37,481 nt of DNA from Bacillota bacterium (GCA_028686075.1 JAQUCT010000012.1:1-37481); one strand, 5' to 3'. Shown: positions 1-8,966, counted from the stretch's first letter. Notes: generated from the letters alone by a model not told the origin. Translations and numbers: made by a program.

Positions 1-1
1 G

Positions 2-175
2 GGGGAAGGTGCCGAGCTTCAGGCACCGCTTTCTACCGCGGTAATAGGCGGGCTGCTGTTTTCCACCGTACTGACGCTGGTGGTTATACCGGTAATGTAT
101 ACCATAGTGGACGATATGGGCAGCAAAATGCGGGGTAAGCTTTCAAGGAAGCCTAGGGCAAGCACCGCCGACTAA
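2..175 (+). CDS. RND efflux transporter, C-terminal fragment (cut by window start)
   Basis: The open frame entering from the left edge and stopping at TAA 173-175 encodes 57 residues. It contains a hydrophobic helix with the stretch [20 protein letters not shown] followed by MYTIVDD and a short basic cytoplasmic tail. This is the usual last transmembrane helix of AcrB/HAE1-type RND pumps. The pump would extrude drugs, metals or lipids using the ion gradient. The TolC-like gene and TetR regulator that follow fit an efflux locus (RND - TolC-like - TetR). Only the end is visible, so substrate and subfamily cannot be told. Confidence 0.75.
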   Translation, partial: GEGAELQAPLSTAVIGGLLFSTVLTLVVIPVMYTIVDDMGSKMRGKLSRKPRASTAD

Positions 176-189
176 ACCGGGGAAACCAG

Positions 190-240
190 GGGGACGATTC
201 CTGCGGACTCGAAGACACGGGGAAACCAGGGGGACGGTTC
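190..240 (+). repeat. Two orphan copies of the GGGGACGGTTC core repeat
   Basis: GGGGACGATTC (190-200, one change) and GGGGACGGTTC (230-240) are each preceded by GGGGAAACCAG or GGAAACCAG. They match the core found in hairpins elsewhere in the window (4419, 17673, 20572, 23817, 23869). Here no clear complementary right arm follows, so these look like decayed or partial copies. Confidence 0.6.
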
Positions 241-280
241 TAGGCCACTGAAAAAGCCCCTTTTTGTTATACTGAGCGGC

Positions 281-426
281 CCTGTCATCCTGAGCGATAG
301 CGAAGGATCTATCTCCAAGTAAGATTCTTCGGGCTTCGCCCTCAGAACGACATAGTCGGATTCTTGGGGCTTCGCCCTCACAATGACAGATAAAGGAATG
401 TAATACAATTGATACGTTGTATATAG
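281..426 (+). repeat. MITE-like element, copy A (left end truncated)
   Basis: It begins CCTGTCATCCTGAGCGATAG and carries the shared AAGATTCTTCGGGCTTCGCC core, with a second GATTCTTGGGGCTTCGCCC copy at about 360. It ends with the terminal sequence GATACGTTGTATATAG at 411-426, the inverted match of the left end of copy E. The left terminal repeat is not visible. With the core repeats at 190-240 it fills the gap between the RND fragment and the TolC-like gene. Spurious reading frames cross it on the minus strand. Confidence 0.75.
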
Positions 427-462
427 CACCTAGCACCTATGTTACGAAGGAGGTTTACCATA

Positions 463-1644
463 ATGAAAAGAAAGCTTTTTGCAGTGGTTTTATGCCTTAT
501 TACAGCCTGCGCCCTGTTTACTTTCGCCGGGGCCGATGAGGCAGAGGATACTATGACCCTTACGCTGCAGCAGTCGGTGGACTACGCACTGGAGAACAGT
601 GCTGCCATTAAGCTTAGTCACACTGCGGTGGAAAAGGCGGAGGTAGGATACAAGGAGGCCAAAAGTGCCTATGATAAGGCGGATAAGGCAGGCGGATTGT
701 CTCGTGAAGATAGAATGCTTATGAGTTCACAAATGATATTTGAAAACTATAAGATGACCGAAGGATACTACAAAGAAATGGCGGATATGGGTAGAACCTT
801 GGCCGAAAAGGGCCGTGAGCAGACTATTGAGACTGTAAAGATGGCGGTGCAAAGCGCTTACTTTAACCTGCTGTTTGCGCAGGATAAGGCGGAGATACAA
901 AGGAGCATTCTGGATTCAGCGAAAAAGGATATGGATATAGCGGGCAAAAAATACGAGCTGGGTATGGTGTCCCAGGTGGACGTGCTTTCCTCCGAGGCTG
1001 CCCTGGAGAGTGCAAAGCTTGGTTATAACACTGCTACCAGGGACTTGGAATACCAACGCATGTCCTTTAATAAAACTCTTGGGCTACCCCTTAAAACCGA
1101 GGTTGGCCTTACCGACAGCCTGACCTTTGAAGAACCGCCGGGGGCCGACATTGAGGAGGAGGTTACCCTTGCCCTCCAAAACAGGTATGAGGTGATTGCG
1201 GCAAAGGAACAGTACCGGGTGAATGAATTAAACCACAAGCTCACGCTGGGCTGGTATCCCGAGAACACTTTTGTCACAAGGCAGGCAAGGTATGATATGG
1301 AAAGCACCCATCAAAGCCTTGTTAACGCCGAGCAGGACGTGGAGCTTTCGGTAAGAAAAGCCTATATGGATATGCAAAGTGCCTACGATAGCATAGGCGT
1401 ACTGTCCAAAAACGTAGAAAGGCTACAAAAAGCGTACGATATTGCAAGGCTTCGTTATGATACCGGCATGGCCACCAGCCAGGAAGTGGTGAATGCACTT
1501 AATGCATTAAACGACATTAAACTGCAGCACTTGCAGGCTGTCCACGGGTACAACCTGGCGAGGATACAGTTTGAGGCCTCAAGCGGTATCGGTATAGCAG
1601 CTGCGGCCGGTGGTGCCGGGGTTGCTGCACCCGGCGGTTTTTAA
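463..1644 (+). CDS. TolC-family (outer membrane efflux-like) protein without obvious barrel strands
   Basis: The protein has 393 residues. The start at ATG 463 is chosen because AAGGAGG lies at 447-453; an upstream ATG at 439 has no such site. Residues 1-23 form a signal peptide ending near FAGA. Two homologous halves follow, each with long amphipathic helices (LTLQQSVDYALENSAAIKL; a second half ending with LRYDTGMATSQEVVNALNAL). These are the repeated helical hairpins typical of TolC, with the hallmark Y-x-x-G-x-x-(S/T) motif seen as KYELGMVSQVDVL and RYDTGMATSQEVV. The stretches where TolC normally has two beta strands per half are replaced by helical or very short sequence. The tail is rich in Gly and Ala. 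It follows an RND pump gene and precedes a TetR regulator, so export is the likely role, but the barrel-less form makes a classical outer-membrane channel doubtful. Confidence 0.8.
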   Translation: MKRKLFAVVLCLITACALFTFAGADEAEDTMTLTLQQSVDYALENSAAIKLSHTAVEKAEVGYKEAKSAYDKADKAGGLSREDRMLMSSQMIFENYKMTEGYYKEMADMGRTLAEKGREQTIETVKMAVQSAYFNLLFAQDKAEIQRSILDSAKKDMDIAGKKYELGMVSQVDVLSSEAALESAKLGYNTATRDLEYQRMSFNKTLGLPLKTEVGLTDSLTFEEPPGADIEEEVTLALQNRYEVIAAKEQYRVNELNHKLTLGWYPENTFVTRQARYDMESTHQSLVNAEQDVELSVRKAYMDMQSAYDSIGVLSKNVERLQKAYDIARLRYDTGMATSQEVVNALNALNDIKLQHLQAVHGYNLARIQFEASSGIGIAAAAGGAGVAAPGGF

Positions 1645-1716
1645 CGGCAGAGGTGTGGAAGAGCCTTAAAGCGAAACGGGATAATGGATACATGGCGGAA
1701 CGGAGGGCATAAAGCT

Positions 1717-2289
1717 ATGATTGGGGTCGGCAAAAGAGAACAGATACTGGCGGCTGCGGCAGAGATTTTCAGTAAAGAAGGCTATCACAACGCCAGAGTT
1801 GAAGATATTGCAATAAAGGCCGGGATAGGAAAGGGAACTGTGTACGAGTATTTCAAAAGCAAAAAGGAGCTTTTCGAGGAGACAATATTCCATGTACTTG
1901 AAACCTACCTTTATGAAGCCCTGGAAAGCATAAGCGGCGTACAGGACCCGGTAGACAAACTTAAGTGCATAATACGCCTTCAGGCCTCCCTGCTGGACAG
2001 GAAGGGAAACATCGCAACCCTTTTTATGAAAAACTCCGCGGACATCCACAGGGAGATGCTGGACCGGCTTATTGCCTTCCGGCAAAGGGTGATTGATTTT
2101 ATCGCGGATATAATAAGAGAAGGAATTGAAGGGGGAGCATTCAGACCGGTGGACCCCCACCTTGCGGGTATCCTTTTTATGGGGGTGCTGCAGGAGGCGG
2201 GCACAATCCATCACAGCGGGTCAAGGATAAACGACCAAACTCTGGATACCATGCTGGATTACATGATTAACGGTATAGGGATTAATTGA
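1717..2289 (+). CDS. TetR/AcrR-family transcriptional regulator
   Basis: The protein has 190 residues from ATG 1717, which has GGAGG at 1702-1706; the in-frame ATG at 1684 lacks a good site. Residues 4-52 form the TetR N-terminal helix-turn-helix: KREQILAAAAEIFSKEGYHN, then VEDIAIKAGIGKGTVYEYFK, the recognition helix with the classic GxxxGTxYxYFxSK pattern. The remaining part is helical and would bind an unknown ligand. It lies 72 bases after the TolC-like gene on the same strand and probably represses the adjacent efflux genes, as is common for this family. The ligand is unknown. Confidence 0.88.
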   Translation: MIGVGKREQILAAAAEIFSKEGYHNARVEDIAIKAGIGKGTVYEYFKSKKELFEETIFHVLETYLYEALESISGVQDPVDKLKCIIRLQASLLDRKGNIATLFMKNSADIHREMLDRLIAFRQRVIDFIADIIREGIEGGAFRPVDPHLAGILFMGVLQEAGTIHHSGSRINDQTLDTMLDYMINGIGIN

Positions 2290-2297
2290 ACCATGCG

Positions 2298-2324
2298 GCG
2301 GGGCGATATGCTCCGCTGTTTTTT
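2298..2324 (+). terminator. Rho-independent terminator after the TetR gene
   Basis: Stem GCGGGG (2298-2303) pairs with CTCCGC (2311-2316, one G-T pair) around loop CGATATG. A TGTTTTTT run follows. It lies just after the TetR stop codon and closes the efflux transcript. Confidence 0.7.
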
Positions 2325-2426
2325 ATATTTTAACTTAAAGGATTCTTATGAGATATGTCGAAAAATAAAAGGAAGGGATTGGAATATAGCAGACTGTGTC
2401 TTAATAGAGAGGAGTGGAAAGGGCCT

Positions 2427-4136
2427 ATGCGTAGTTTCAGGAGCAAGATAACAGTAAGTTTCATATTTGTAGTACTTCTGGTATCTTTGATATTCGGTGT
2501 AATATCCGTAAGAAATATGAAAATTGAGGTGGAGGGCCTGGCGGCTAAGAAACTGAATGCCGATGTTTCACTTATCAACTATATGTTTGAATTCCAGTAT
2601 TCGGGTTTTTGGCAGATAGATAAAAGCGCCGGCGGTGACGGTATACTTTTCAAAGGCTATTATAATATGTACAACAATTCACATCTTATAGATACCATAA
2701 GCGGTCTGGTAGAGGGTACCATGGTATCCATTTATCAGCATGATAGTATAGTTGCTACCAATATTACCGATAGCACTGGCAAAAGAATAATGGGTGACGT
2801 ACTGGAGGATCGGGAAATTCTCGACACGGTGCTGGAGGAGGGGCAGCCCTATTCGGGCAATTCGTACATAGGAAACGAAGAGTATCTTTGTAACTACCTT
2901 CCCCTTAGGGACCAGTCCGATCAAACGGTGGGCATGTTGTTTATTGGAATTCCCACAAGGGACTACACCCAGTCCATAAACAATTTTCTGTTCAACCTGT
3001 GCCTGTGGGGTTTAGGCGCAGTGGCCGTTGCAATGTTTATTGCATACTTCCTTTCGGGGTCTATAGTGGGCCCGGTGCGGAAAATAATAGGTGCTATGGA
3101 CACGGCGGCAACCGGTGACCTTACGGCCAGGGCGGAGATTGGCTCCTCCGACGAACTGGGCAAGCTGGCCCAGGACTTTAACGATATGCTGGAGGCATTA
3201 AACATGTTTATGAAGGGCGTACAGGAGGCGGTTCTGAAGATTTCAGGCTATTCGGAAGGACTTGCCACTGCGTCTCAGGAAACATCGGCGTCATCTCAGC
3301 AAATGGCCACCAGCGTTCAAGAGATGGCTCAAAAAACCTCGATTCAGTTTGAAAGGACAGTCCGGGGCAAGGAATTGACTCAGGACATTTCGGTAAGGAT
3401 TAAAGAGGCCGCCGATCAGATAGAGGCCATACTGGACAGCTCCCGTGAGATTAAGGGCAGTACCGACAAGGGTATAAACATAGTGGAGCAGCTTAAAGAC
3501 AGAAACGAGGACAGTAACAGGGCCAACAGCGAGATAAAACAGGTGTTTGTATCCCTGGAGGACAGTACCAAAAGCATTGACGGGATAATAGGGGATATAG
3601 ACGAGATAGCGGCACAAACAAACCTCCTTGCCCTTAACGCAGCTATAGAGGCGGCCAGAGCTGGCGAAGCCGGTCGCGGATTTGCCGTTGTGGCGGAGGA
3701 AGTACGAAAGCTTGCCGACGACAGCCTGAGGGCCACGTCCCAGGTTAAGGAGATTGTGTCCAATATAAGGGCCAATATGGCAAGTGCCCAGCAAGCGGTG
3801 GATACAGGCCAGGAGGTTGCAAAGCACCAGAGCAGTGCCGTATTGGAGACAGCGGAGTTTTTCAAGAGCATCGCCGATGCCGTGGACGGTGTGGTGCAGA
3901 GCATAGGGGAAATATCCGAAAATTCCCGAAATATTGATGCGAGTAAAGAGGACCTTTTGGAACAGATTAAAGAGGTATCGGCTCTGGCCGACGAACTGAC
4001 CTCTTCGGCGGAGCAGATTGCGTCGGTCACCGAGCAGCAGGCGGCGTCGTCTCAGCAGTTGGCGGATACCTCTGGCCAGATGGAAAGCCTTGTGGCCGAA
4101 TTGGAAAGGGCCCTTGGGAAGTATAAGTTGAAATAG
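2427..4136 (+). CDS. Methyl-accepting chemotaxis protein (membrane chemoreceptor)
   Basis: The protein has 569 residues from ATG 2427, where a Lys/Arg start followed by a membrane helix begins directly ([18 protein letters not shown]); an in-frame ATG at 2355 would add 24 polar residues and has a poor site. Layout: TM1 about 8-28; extracytoplasmic sensor about 30-185, which looks like a single Cache domain (ends with [13 protein letters not shown]); TM2 about 193-213; HAMP about 214-268; then the long cytoplasmic coiled coil. The signalling tip is unmistakable: [20 protein letters not shown] followed by [20 protein letters not shown], which docks CheA and CheW. There is no C-terminal CheR-tethering pentapeptide. 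The ligand is unknown. No chemotaxis genes are adjacent. Confidence 0.93.
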   Translation: MRSFRSKITVSFIFVVLLVSLIFGVISVRNMKIEVEGLAAKKLNADVSLINYMFEFQYSGFWQIDKSAGGDGILFKGYYNMYNNSHLIDTISGLVEGTMVSIYQHDSIVATNITDSTGKRIMGDVLEDREILDTVLEEGQPYSGNSYIGNEEYLCNYLPLRDQSDQTVGMLFIGIPTRDYTQSINNFLFNLCLWGLGAVAVAMFIAYFLSGSIVGPVRKIIGAMDTAATGDLTARAEIGSSDELGKLAQDFNDMLEALNMFMKGVQEAVLKISGYSEGLATASQETSASSQQMATSVQEMAQKTSIQFERTVRGKELTQDISVRIKEAADQIEAILDSSREIKGSTDKGINIVEQLKDRNEDSNRANSEIKQVFVSLEDSTKSIDGIIGDIDEIAAQTNLLALNAAIEAARAGEAGRGFAVVAEEVRKLADDSLRATSQVKEIVSNIRANMASAQQAVDTGQEVAKHQSSAVLETAEFFKSIADAVDGVVQSIGEISENSRNIDASKEDLLEQIKEVSALADELTSSAEQIASVTEQQAASSQQLADTSGQMESLVAELERALGKYKLK

Positions 4137-4144
4137 AATAAAGC

Positions 4145-4280
4145 ATGTCATCCTGAGCGATAGCGAAGGATCTTGCGATAGCGAAGGGCCTATCTCCAAT
4201 AAGATTCTTCGGGCTTCGCTTCTTCAGAACGACAGGGTTGGATTCTTCGGGCTTCGCTTCTTCAGAACGACAGATAGTAG
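4145..4280 (+). repeat. MITE-like element, copy B (ends degraded)
   Basis: ATGTCATCCTGAGCGATAGC starts the element, with a partial internal duplication GCGATAGCGAAGG. Two tandem copies of GATTCTTCGGGCTTCGCTTC TTCAGAACGACAG follow (about 4204-4235 and 4241-4273). Terminal inverted repeats are not clear. It sits directly after the chemoreceptor stop codon. Confidence 0.7.
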
Positions 4281-4409
4281 TTTTTAGGGCAAAGCTTATT
4301 ATGGCGGGGTGACACATGGGGCGGTTTTACCGCCTCTTTATTATTGGGACGAAAACACTGCTTCTACGTTTTTCATAGCCCCTTGTTTTCTCTCACATTT
4401 TACCATACT
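4281..4409. other. Intergenic stretch with no recognised gene
   Basis: Together with copy B and the hairpin at 4410 this makes a 413-base gap. It holds one small palindrome, GGCGGT-TTT-ACCGCC at about 4320-4334, not followed by a strong T run. A reading frame crossing this region on the + strand has no ribosome site and runs into the SLH gene out of frame. No riboswitch was recognised. Confidence 0.5.
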
Positions 4410-4446
4410 CAGACAAAAGAACCGTCCCCATGTCTGTTCTTTTTGT
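4410..4446 (+). terminator. Core-repeat hairpin with T run (terminator-like)
   Basis: CAGACA (4410-4415) pairs with TGTCTG (4431-4436). The loop contains the repeat core GAACCGTCCCC at 4419-4429. TTCTTTTTG follows, so the hairpin could act as a terminator for the region upstream of the SLH gene. Confidence 0.5.
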
Positions 4447-4549
4447 ATTAAATTACCAATAAAGGTACCCCCGGATAATTCAAGACCGGTGCGAATATAT
4501 ATAACAAAACGGGCCATACATAACAGAAAACTTACAAGGAGGAGTGTAT

Positions 4550-6589
4550 ATGAAAAGACTAGTTGCGCTGACACTGGTTATTGTACTGGTACTTGGGGTG
4601 TCGGTGACGGGTTATGCCGCACCGGACTGGAAGCAGGGGGGAGGCCTTCCGCCGGGGATACAAAAGCAAATAACCCTGGCTATGTTTACAAACCTTAAGG
4701 ATCTTGATATGGTTCCCTGGGCAAAGAACGCAATGGAAAAAATGTCGGTTAAAGGCCTTATAAAGGGCTACGGTGACAACACCTTCAAACCCAATTCTTC
4801 CGTTTCACAGCTTGAAGCGGTGGTAATGGCCTTAAGAGTTTTGGGCTGGGAAGAGGATGCCCGTAGCAGCAAATATGCCAATAACCTGTTATCCAAGTAC
4901 AAAGGCGGCAGGCTGGATCCCTGGGCCTACGGCTATGTAAACGTTGCCTATGAAAAGGGAATTCTTGACGAAGTGGACATTATGTACTTTAATCCCAACT
5001 CTGCGGCAAAGCGCTGGGAGGTGGCCAAGTATTTCGTAAGGGCTTTGGACAAGGAAGATATAGCCGAAGACCACATGAGAGATAAGCTTGACTTTAAAGA
5101 CTATACCGCAATACCGGTGGGGGCAGTGGGGTATATATACGTAATGAACGACCTGGGGCTCATGGTGGGCAATGCCAACGGAACCTTCAACCCCAACGGG
5201 GCTGTATCAAGGGCTGAAATGGCTGTTCTTCTAGAGCGCATAGACGGTAAGGTGGACAGGGACACCGATGGAAACGAGATATACGGCAGGGTAGTTGAGA
5301 TTGACGCCAAAAACTATGAATTAAAGCTTAACGTGGACGGCAGCCAGAAGTGGTACGAGGGTATCGATAGGATAGCCGTGTACAAAGACGGCGAGTATTA
5401 CGACTTTGACGAGCTTAAAAGGGGAGACTATGTGGAAATTCTCCTTAACAGCAGCGGCAAGGTGATATTCATAGAGTTTAAGGATGAGAATGAGGATAAA
5501 ATAATCTCCGATTTCCGTGGAGAGGTAAGGGATGTTGATGCAAGAAACAGAGAGATTACTATAAAATCCGGAACCGCTGTTTTCACATTCAGCGTTAAAT
5601 CCGATGCCGATATCCGGTTAAACGGTAAGGATGCGGACCTTAAAGATATTAAGGCGGGCGACAGTGTTAGGCTTAAGGTGGATGACAGAAACAGGGTAAT
5701 AAAGCTGTCCGCCGAGGGCGATCATGACATAGATGAAAAGGAAGAGGTTGAGGGCACCATATACAAATTGCGGGACGACCAGATAAGGGTTAAGGTTGGC
5801 AACAACTATTATACCTTTGATATAGAAGACGATACTAAGGTTTATATAGATGAGAAAAAGGCAGAAGCAGAAGACCTGATGGCGGATATGCCGGTTGTGG
5901 TAAGATTCCAGGGAGACACCGCCTTAAGGATTATGGCCGAAAGCCTTGAAACGGAACTGGAGGGTGTAATAACCGGACTGTCCGCAAAGGACGATACCAT
6001 TACGGTCAAGGTCGGCAGCCGTACCAGGACCCTTAGTGTCAACAAGAATACCGCAGTAAGGGTAAACGGCAAAGCCGCCGGGTTTAAGGAACTGGCGGTG
6101 GGCATGAAGGTTACGGTAAGATACAGGGCCGGGCTTGCCCTTAGAATAAATGCGGAAGATGCCGTGGCCGAGGTGGAAGGGGTAATAACCTCTGTAAACA
6201 CCAGCAGGGAATACATTACTGTGGAAGTGGGACGCAGGGCCTATACCTATTCGGTGGCAGATGCGGACATCTATGTTGAAGGCGACAGTGCCGACATTGA
6301 AGACCTCGTGGTAGGTATGACAGTGGAACTTGAGCTTTTATACGACAGCACCGTAAACGAGGTGGATGCATGGCTTGAGGAAGTGGAAGGGATTGTGCAG
6401 ACATCCCTGGATGATGATGACGAGGAGATAAACCTGTGGGTCTACGATACCATCGTAACTTACGAATTGGACGAAGATGTGGAAGTTGAGCTTGACGATG
6501 ACGATGGCGACCTTGAAGATATAGAAAGAGGTGACCGGGTGGTACTGGAATTTGAAGACGGTCTGGTGGTCCTCATCAAGGTAAAATAG
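4550..6589 (+). CDS. SLH-domain cell-surface protein with six beta-rich repeats
   Basis: The protein has 679 residues. AAGGAGG at 4536-4542 fits ATG 4550; an in-frame GTG at 4544 is too close. Residues 1-24 are a signal peptide ending GYAA. Three S-layer homology domains follow (about 45-100, 112-165, 172-228), seen in GLIKGYGDNTFKPNSSVSQ, YFNPNSAAKRWEVAKYFVRA and LGLMVGNANGTFNPNGAVSR AEM. SLH domains anchor proteins to pyruvylated secondary cell-wall polysaccharide. The rest is about six degenerate repeats of 65-78 residues, each starting like (V/L)EGxI and containing an acidic turn plus xxLxxGxxVxVx, as in KELAVGMKVTVRYRAG and EDIERGDRVVLEFEDG. These look like small beta barrels stacked in a rod. 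The C-terminus is very acidic (DDDDEE, DDDDGD). It is a paralogue of the gene at 6978. Confidence 0.9.
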   Translation: MKRLVALTLVIVLVLGVSVTGYAAPDWKQGGGLPPGIQKQITLAMFTNLKDLDMVPWAKNAMEKMSVKGLIKGYGDNTFKPNSSVSQLEAVVMALRVLGWEEDARSSKYANNLLSKYKGGRLDPWAYGYVNVAYEKGILDEVDIMYFNPNSAAKRWEVAKYFVRALDKEDIAEDHMRDKLDFKDYTAIPVGAVGYIYVMNDLGLMVGNANGTFNPNGAVSRAEMAVLLERIDGKVDRDTDGNEIYGRVVEIDAKNYELKLNVDGSQKWYEGIDRIAVYKDGEYYDFDELKRGDYVEILLNSSGKVIFIEFKDENEDKIISDFRGEVRDVDARNREITIKSGTAVFTFSVKSDADIRLNGKDADLKDIKAGDSVRLKVDDRNRVIKLSAEGDHDIDEKEEVEGTIYKLRDDQIRVKVGNNYYTFDIEDDTKVYIDEKKAEAEDLMADMPVVVRFQGDTALRIMAESLETELEGVITGLSAKDDTITVKVGSRTRTLSVNKNTAVRVNGKAAGFKELAVGMKVTVRYRAGLALRINAEDAVAEVEGVITSVNTSREYITVEVGRRAYTYSVADADIYVEGDSADIEDLVVGMTVELELLYDSTVNEVDAWLEEVEGIVQTSLDDDDEEINLWVYDTIVTYELDEDVEVELDDDDGDLEDIERGDRVVLEFEDGLVVLIKVK

Positions 6590-6598
6590 CAACAAAAA

Positions 6599-6623
6599 GG
6601 GACAAGGGGCGGTTCTTTGTCCC
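6599..6623 (+). terminator. Hairpin with variant core repeat after the SLH gene
   Basis: GGGACAA (6599-6605) pairs perfectly with TTGTCCC (6617-6623) around GGGGCGGTTCT, a one-base-shorter version of the GGGGACGGTTCT core. It sits 10 bases after the stop codon and is followed by TTATATTTG, so it may terminate or protect the transcript end. Confidence 0.55.
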
Positions 6624-6653
6624 TTATATTTGTTGGCATTAATGCGGTATTGA

Positions 6654-6680
6654 AACGCCGGGAACTTATCCGGCGTTTTT
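6654..6680 (+). terminator. Rho-independent terminator
   Basis: AACGCCGG (6654-6661) and CCGGCGTT (6670-6677) form a perfect 8-bp stem with an 8-base loop, followed by TTT. It is the clearest terminator of the first SLH gene. Confidence 0.8.
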
Positions 6681-6685
6681 CCAGT

Positions 6686-6843
6686 CTAAATATAACGTGC
6701 TTAAGATTTTACATCTTCTAACGTGTTATGCTGGGCGTTTCCTGTCATCCTGAGCGATAGCGAATGATCTATCTCAAAACAAGATTCTTCGGGCTTCGCC
6801 TTCAGAATGACAGGTAAAAGAATGTAATATCTCAACCTGTATT
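6686..6843 (+). repeat. MITE-like element, copy C
   Basis: The left end CTAAATATAACGTGCTTAAG ATTTTACATC matches the left end of copy E and the inverted end of copy D. The inner part runs from CCTGTCATCCTGAGCGATAG to CTTCAGAATGACAGG, so the inner segment itself has inverted ends (CCTGTCAT/ATGACAGG). The right end is degraded after AATGTAATA. It occupies most of the gap between the two SLH genes. Confidence 0.75.
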
Positions 6844-6977
6844 TTGGGACTTCAGGGGTTATTTTACTATGACGAAAAAAGCTTAAAATAATCACTTTTA
6901 GCAGGAATTAGCCATTATGTAAAGAATATTATGAATATATGTAAAAGAAGTAAAATTTGATGGGGAGGATGAAAGAT
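6844..6977 (+). promoter_or_regulatory. Leader of the second SLH gene, no confident promoter
   Basis: This AT-rich stretch holds several TATTAT-like words but no well-spaced -35/-10 pair. GGGGAGG at 6962-6968 is the ribosome site and decides the start: it is 9 bases from TTG 6978, but too close to ATG 6969 and downstream of ATG 6960. Confidence 0.4.
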
Positions 6978-8813
6978 TTGGCTAAGGGAAAGAGACTAAG
7001 GATTCTATCGGTGCTGCTGGCCGTGCTGGTGCTGGCCGCCGGCATGCCCTTGTCTGCAACGGCGACAAGGGTGTTCACCGATGTGGGAGACGGCGAGTGG
7101 TATGACACTTATGTACTTAAGGCCTATGAAGCGGGGCTTATTAGCGGATTTCAGGACGCCACTTTTAAACCTAATAACAAAATCAGCAACGTGGAGGTTA
7201 TAGTATGCCTTGCCAGGCTGGCAGGTTATGCAAACGACTCTGCGGTGGATTCCTACAGACAGAAATACAGCTCCGTAATGAGTACAAACAAAATCCCTAC
7301 ATGGGCAAACGGCTACATAGCTTTCGGTTTGGAGAAGGGGATTGTAACCGGGGAGGAACTTGCCACATTTATTAAAAGCGATGGCAATTCCAAAAATGCT
7401 CTCAGGTATCAGGTCGCAGTATATTTTGCAAGGGCACTCGGGCTTGAGCAGGAGGCAAAGTCCTATATCAATTTAGTGCTTAACTTTGTGGATAACGAGA
7501 TAATTTCACAATGGTCCAGGGGATATATAAAGGCCCTTATGGACAGGGATATAATGAAGGGGGATGCGACAAACAGGTTCAATCCCAACAACGAGATTAC
7601 CCGCGCTGAGGTAGCCACCATGCTTGCCTTGTCCCTTGGCTATGCCGGAGGCGTAGATACCGGTACCACCAGTATCCAGGGCACTGTAAAGGAGGTAGGG
7701 TCCGGGACTGGCGGGACTTATATAAAAATTGAGGTAGCCGACGGCGGTACTGACATATACTATACCGCTTCTAACGTTAACGTGAAGCTGGACGGGGCTA
7801 CCATGTACCTTTCAAGCGTCGCCGTGGGACAAACGGGAACCTTTGGTATAAAGGACGACAAAATTGTTTCGATAAATGTTACAAGCAGTACAGCGGCAAC
7901 GGAAGGCGTGGTAAGGAGCGTATTTGACGGCAGCGATTACAGAAGCATTACCATTGCGAATGATGACGGTGACAGGACCACCTACAGGGTGACCTCAAGC
8001 ACCATAATAAGGCTTGACGGGTCGACGGTGAGCCTTTCACAGATAAGCACCGGGGACAGGGTTTCGGTTACCGCCAGCGGTATAGATGCCACCCGGGTAG
8101 AGGCGGAAAGAAAAGTTAAAACCGTCCTAGGGATCTTCGGCGGACTGAAGACTGAAGACAAATTGATACTGATACTCAAAAAGGGTACCCAGGAGATTGA
8201 ATACGAGGTGGACGATGATGTGGACGTTGAAAGGGATGGAAGGAGAAGGGGCATCGAAGACCTTCGAAAGGGCGATGAGATAGAAATAACCCTTGAGTAC
8301 GGCATTGTGACGGAAATAGAAGCGGAGAGCCAGGACAGGGATGTAGAGGGCACAATCTATTCCCTGCTTATTGCAAGACCCCATCAGTTAACCATATTGA
8401 ACGACGACGGGGACCAGGAGACCTTCGTGGTACCCGTTGATGTAGAAATAGAACTTGACGGTAAGCCCGCCAGCATTTACGACCTGCGGCTGGATTATAT
8501 TGTTGAGGTTGAGGTGGAAAGCGACGAGGTAGTAGGCATCGAGGCGGAATCGGTAGTATCCCAGAACGAGGTAATAGGTACTGTGGAGTACGTCAATACC
8601 AGCGTGAATGTAATTACCGTTAAGGTTTATGATGCCTCCGCCAATGCCAACATTACAAGGCAGGTAAACATTAACGATGATACCAGGATTATTAACCAAA
8701 GCGGTACCAGGCGGTATATAAGACACATAGAAGTGGGTGACCGTCTGGTGGTGGTGGGACATTCTGAGCTTGGAGTATTCATTGCCGATACCATAATGAT
8801 AACCAACCGGTAA
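6978..8813 (+). CDS. SLH-domain cell-surface protein with five beta-rich repeats
   Basis: The protein has 611 residues from TTG 6978 (alternative starts 6957, 6960 and 6969 are in frame). A basic start (KGKRLR) and hydrophobic segment form a signal peptide ending near SATA (about residue 29). Three SLH domains follow, seen in VFTDVGDGEWYDTYVLKAYE, GLISGFQDATFKPNNKISN, WANGYIAFGLEKGIVTGEEL and RFNPNNEITRAEVATMLALS. About five repeats of some 70-80 residues make up the rest, with the same pattern as the upstream paralogue (VEGTIYSLL, RKGDEIEITLEYGIVTEIEA). It should sit in the S-layer or cell wall. The pair probably arose by tandem duplication, with the repeat region diverging faster than the SLH part. 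Confidence 0.9.
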   Translation: MAKGKRLRILSVLLAVLVLAAGMPLSATATRVFTDVGDGEWYDTYVLKAYEAGLISGFQDATFKPNNKISNVEVIVCLARLAGYANDSAVDSYRQKYSSVMSTNKIPTWANGYIAFGLEKGIVTGEELATFIKSDGNSKNALRYQVAVYFARALGLEQEAKSYINLVLNFVDNEIISQWSRGYIKALMDRDIMKGDATNRFNPNNEITRAEVATMLALSLGYAGGVDTGTTSIQGTVKEVGSGTGGTYIKIEVADGGTDIYYTASNVNVKLDGATMYLSSVAVGQTGTFGIKDDKIVSINVTSSTAATEGVVRSVFDGSDYRSITIANDDGDRTTYRVTSSTIIRLDGSTVSLSQISTGDRVSVTASGIDATRVEAERKVKTVLGIFGGLKTEDKLILILKKGTQEIEYEVDDDVDVERDGRRRGIEDLRKGDEIEITLEYGIVTEIEAESQDRDVEGTIYSLLIARPHQLTILNDDGDQETFVVPVDVEIELDGKPASIYDLRLDYIVEVEVESDEVVGIEAESVVSQNEVIGTVEYVNTSVNVITVKVYDASANANITRQVNINDDTRIINQSGTRRYIRHIEVGDRLVVVGHSELGVFIADTIMITNR

Positions 8814-8851
8814 AGTTAAAACAGTGGGACAGGTAACCATGTTTGACCTGG

Positions 8852-8883
8852 GGGACAGGGGTGCATCTGCCTTGTCCCTTTTT
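8852..8883 (+). terminator. Rho-independent terminator after the second SLH gene
   Basis: GGGACAGGG (8852-8860) pairs with CCTTGTCCC (8870-8878) with one G-T pair; a TTTTT run follows. The arms use the same GGGACA/TGTCCC word as the hairpin at 6599. Confidence 0.75.
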
Positions 8884-8966
8884 GTAGGGCGGGTCAAATT
8901 ATTGCGAATAAACGGCAGGAATTGCATACCCAATGGAGAATAATATTAACAGGGGAGGTGTGGGGT

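Noticed and set aside
143-436. Reading frames on the minus strand with SEGEARRIL and FAIAQDD-like peptides
   Set aside because: They lie wholly in the MITE-like repeat and the core repeats; the same peptides recur at every copy and no ribosome site is present.
3291-4199. 302-codon frame on the minus strand within the chemoreceptor gene
   Set aside because: It is a shadow of the chemoreceptor coding strand, with low-complexity composition and no ribosome site.
4281-4409. Riboswitch in the leader of the first SLH gene
   Set aside because: No conserved core of a known class could be matched; only a small GGCGGT/ACCGCC hairpin is present.
4309-4698. 129-codon frame upstream of and into the first SLH gene
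   Set aside because: No ribosome site, crosses a repeat hairpin, and overlaps the well-supported SLH signal peptide in another frame.
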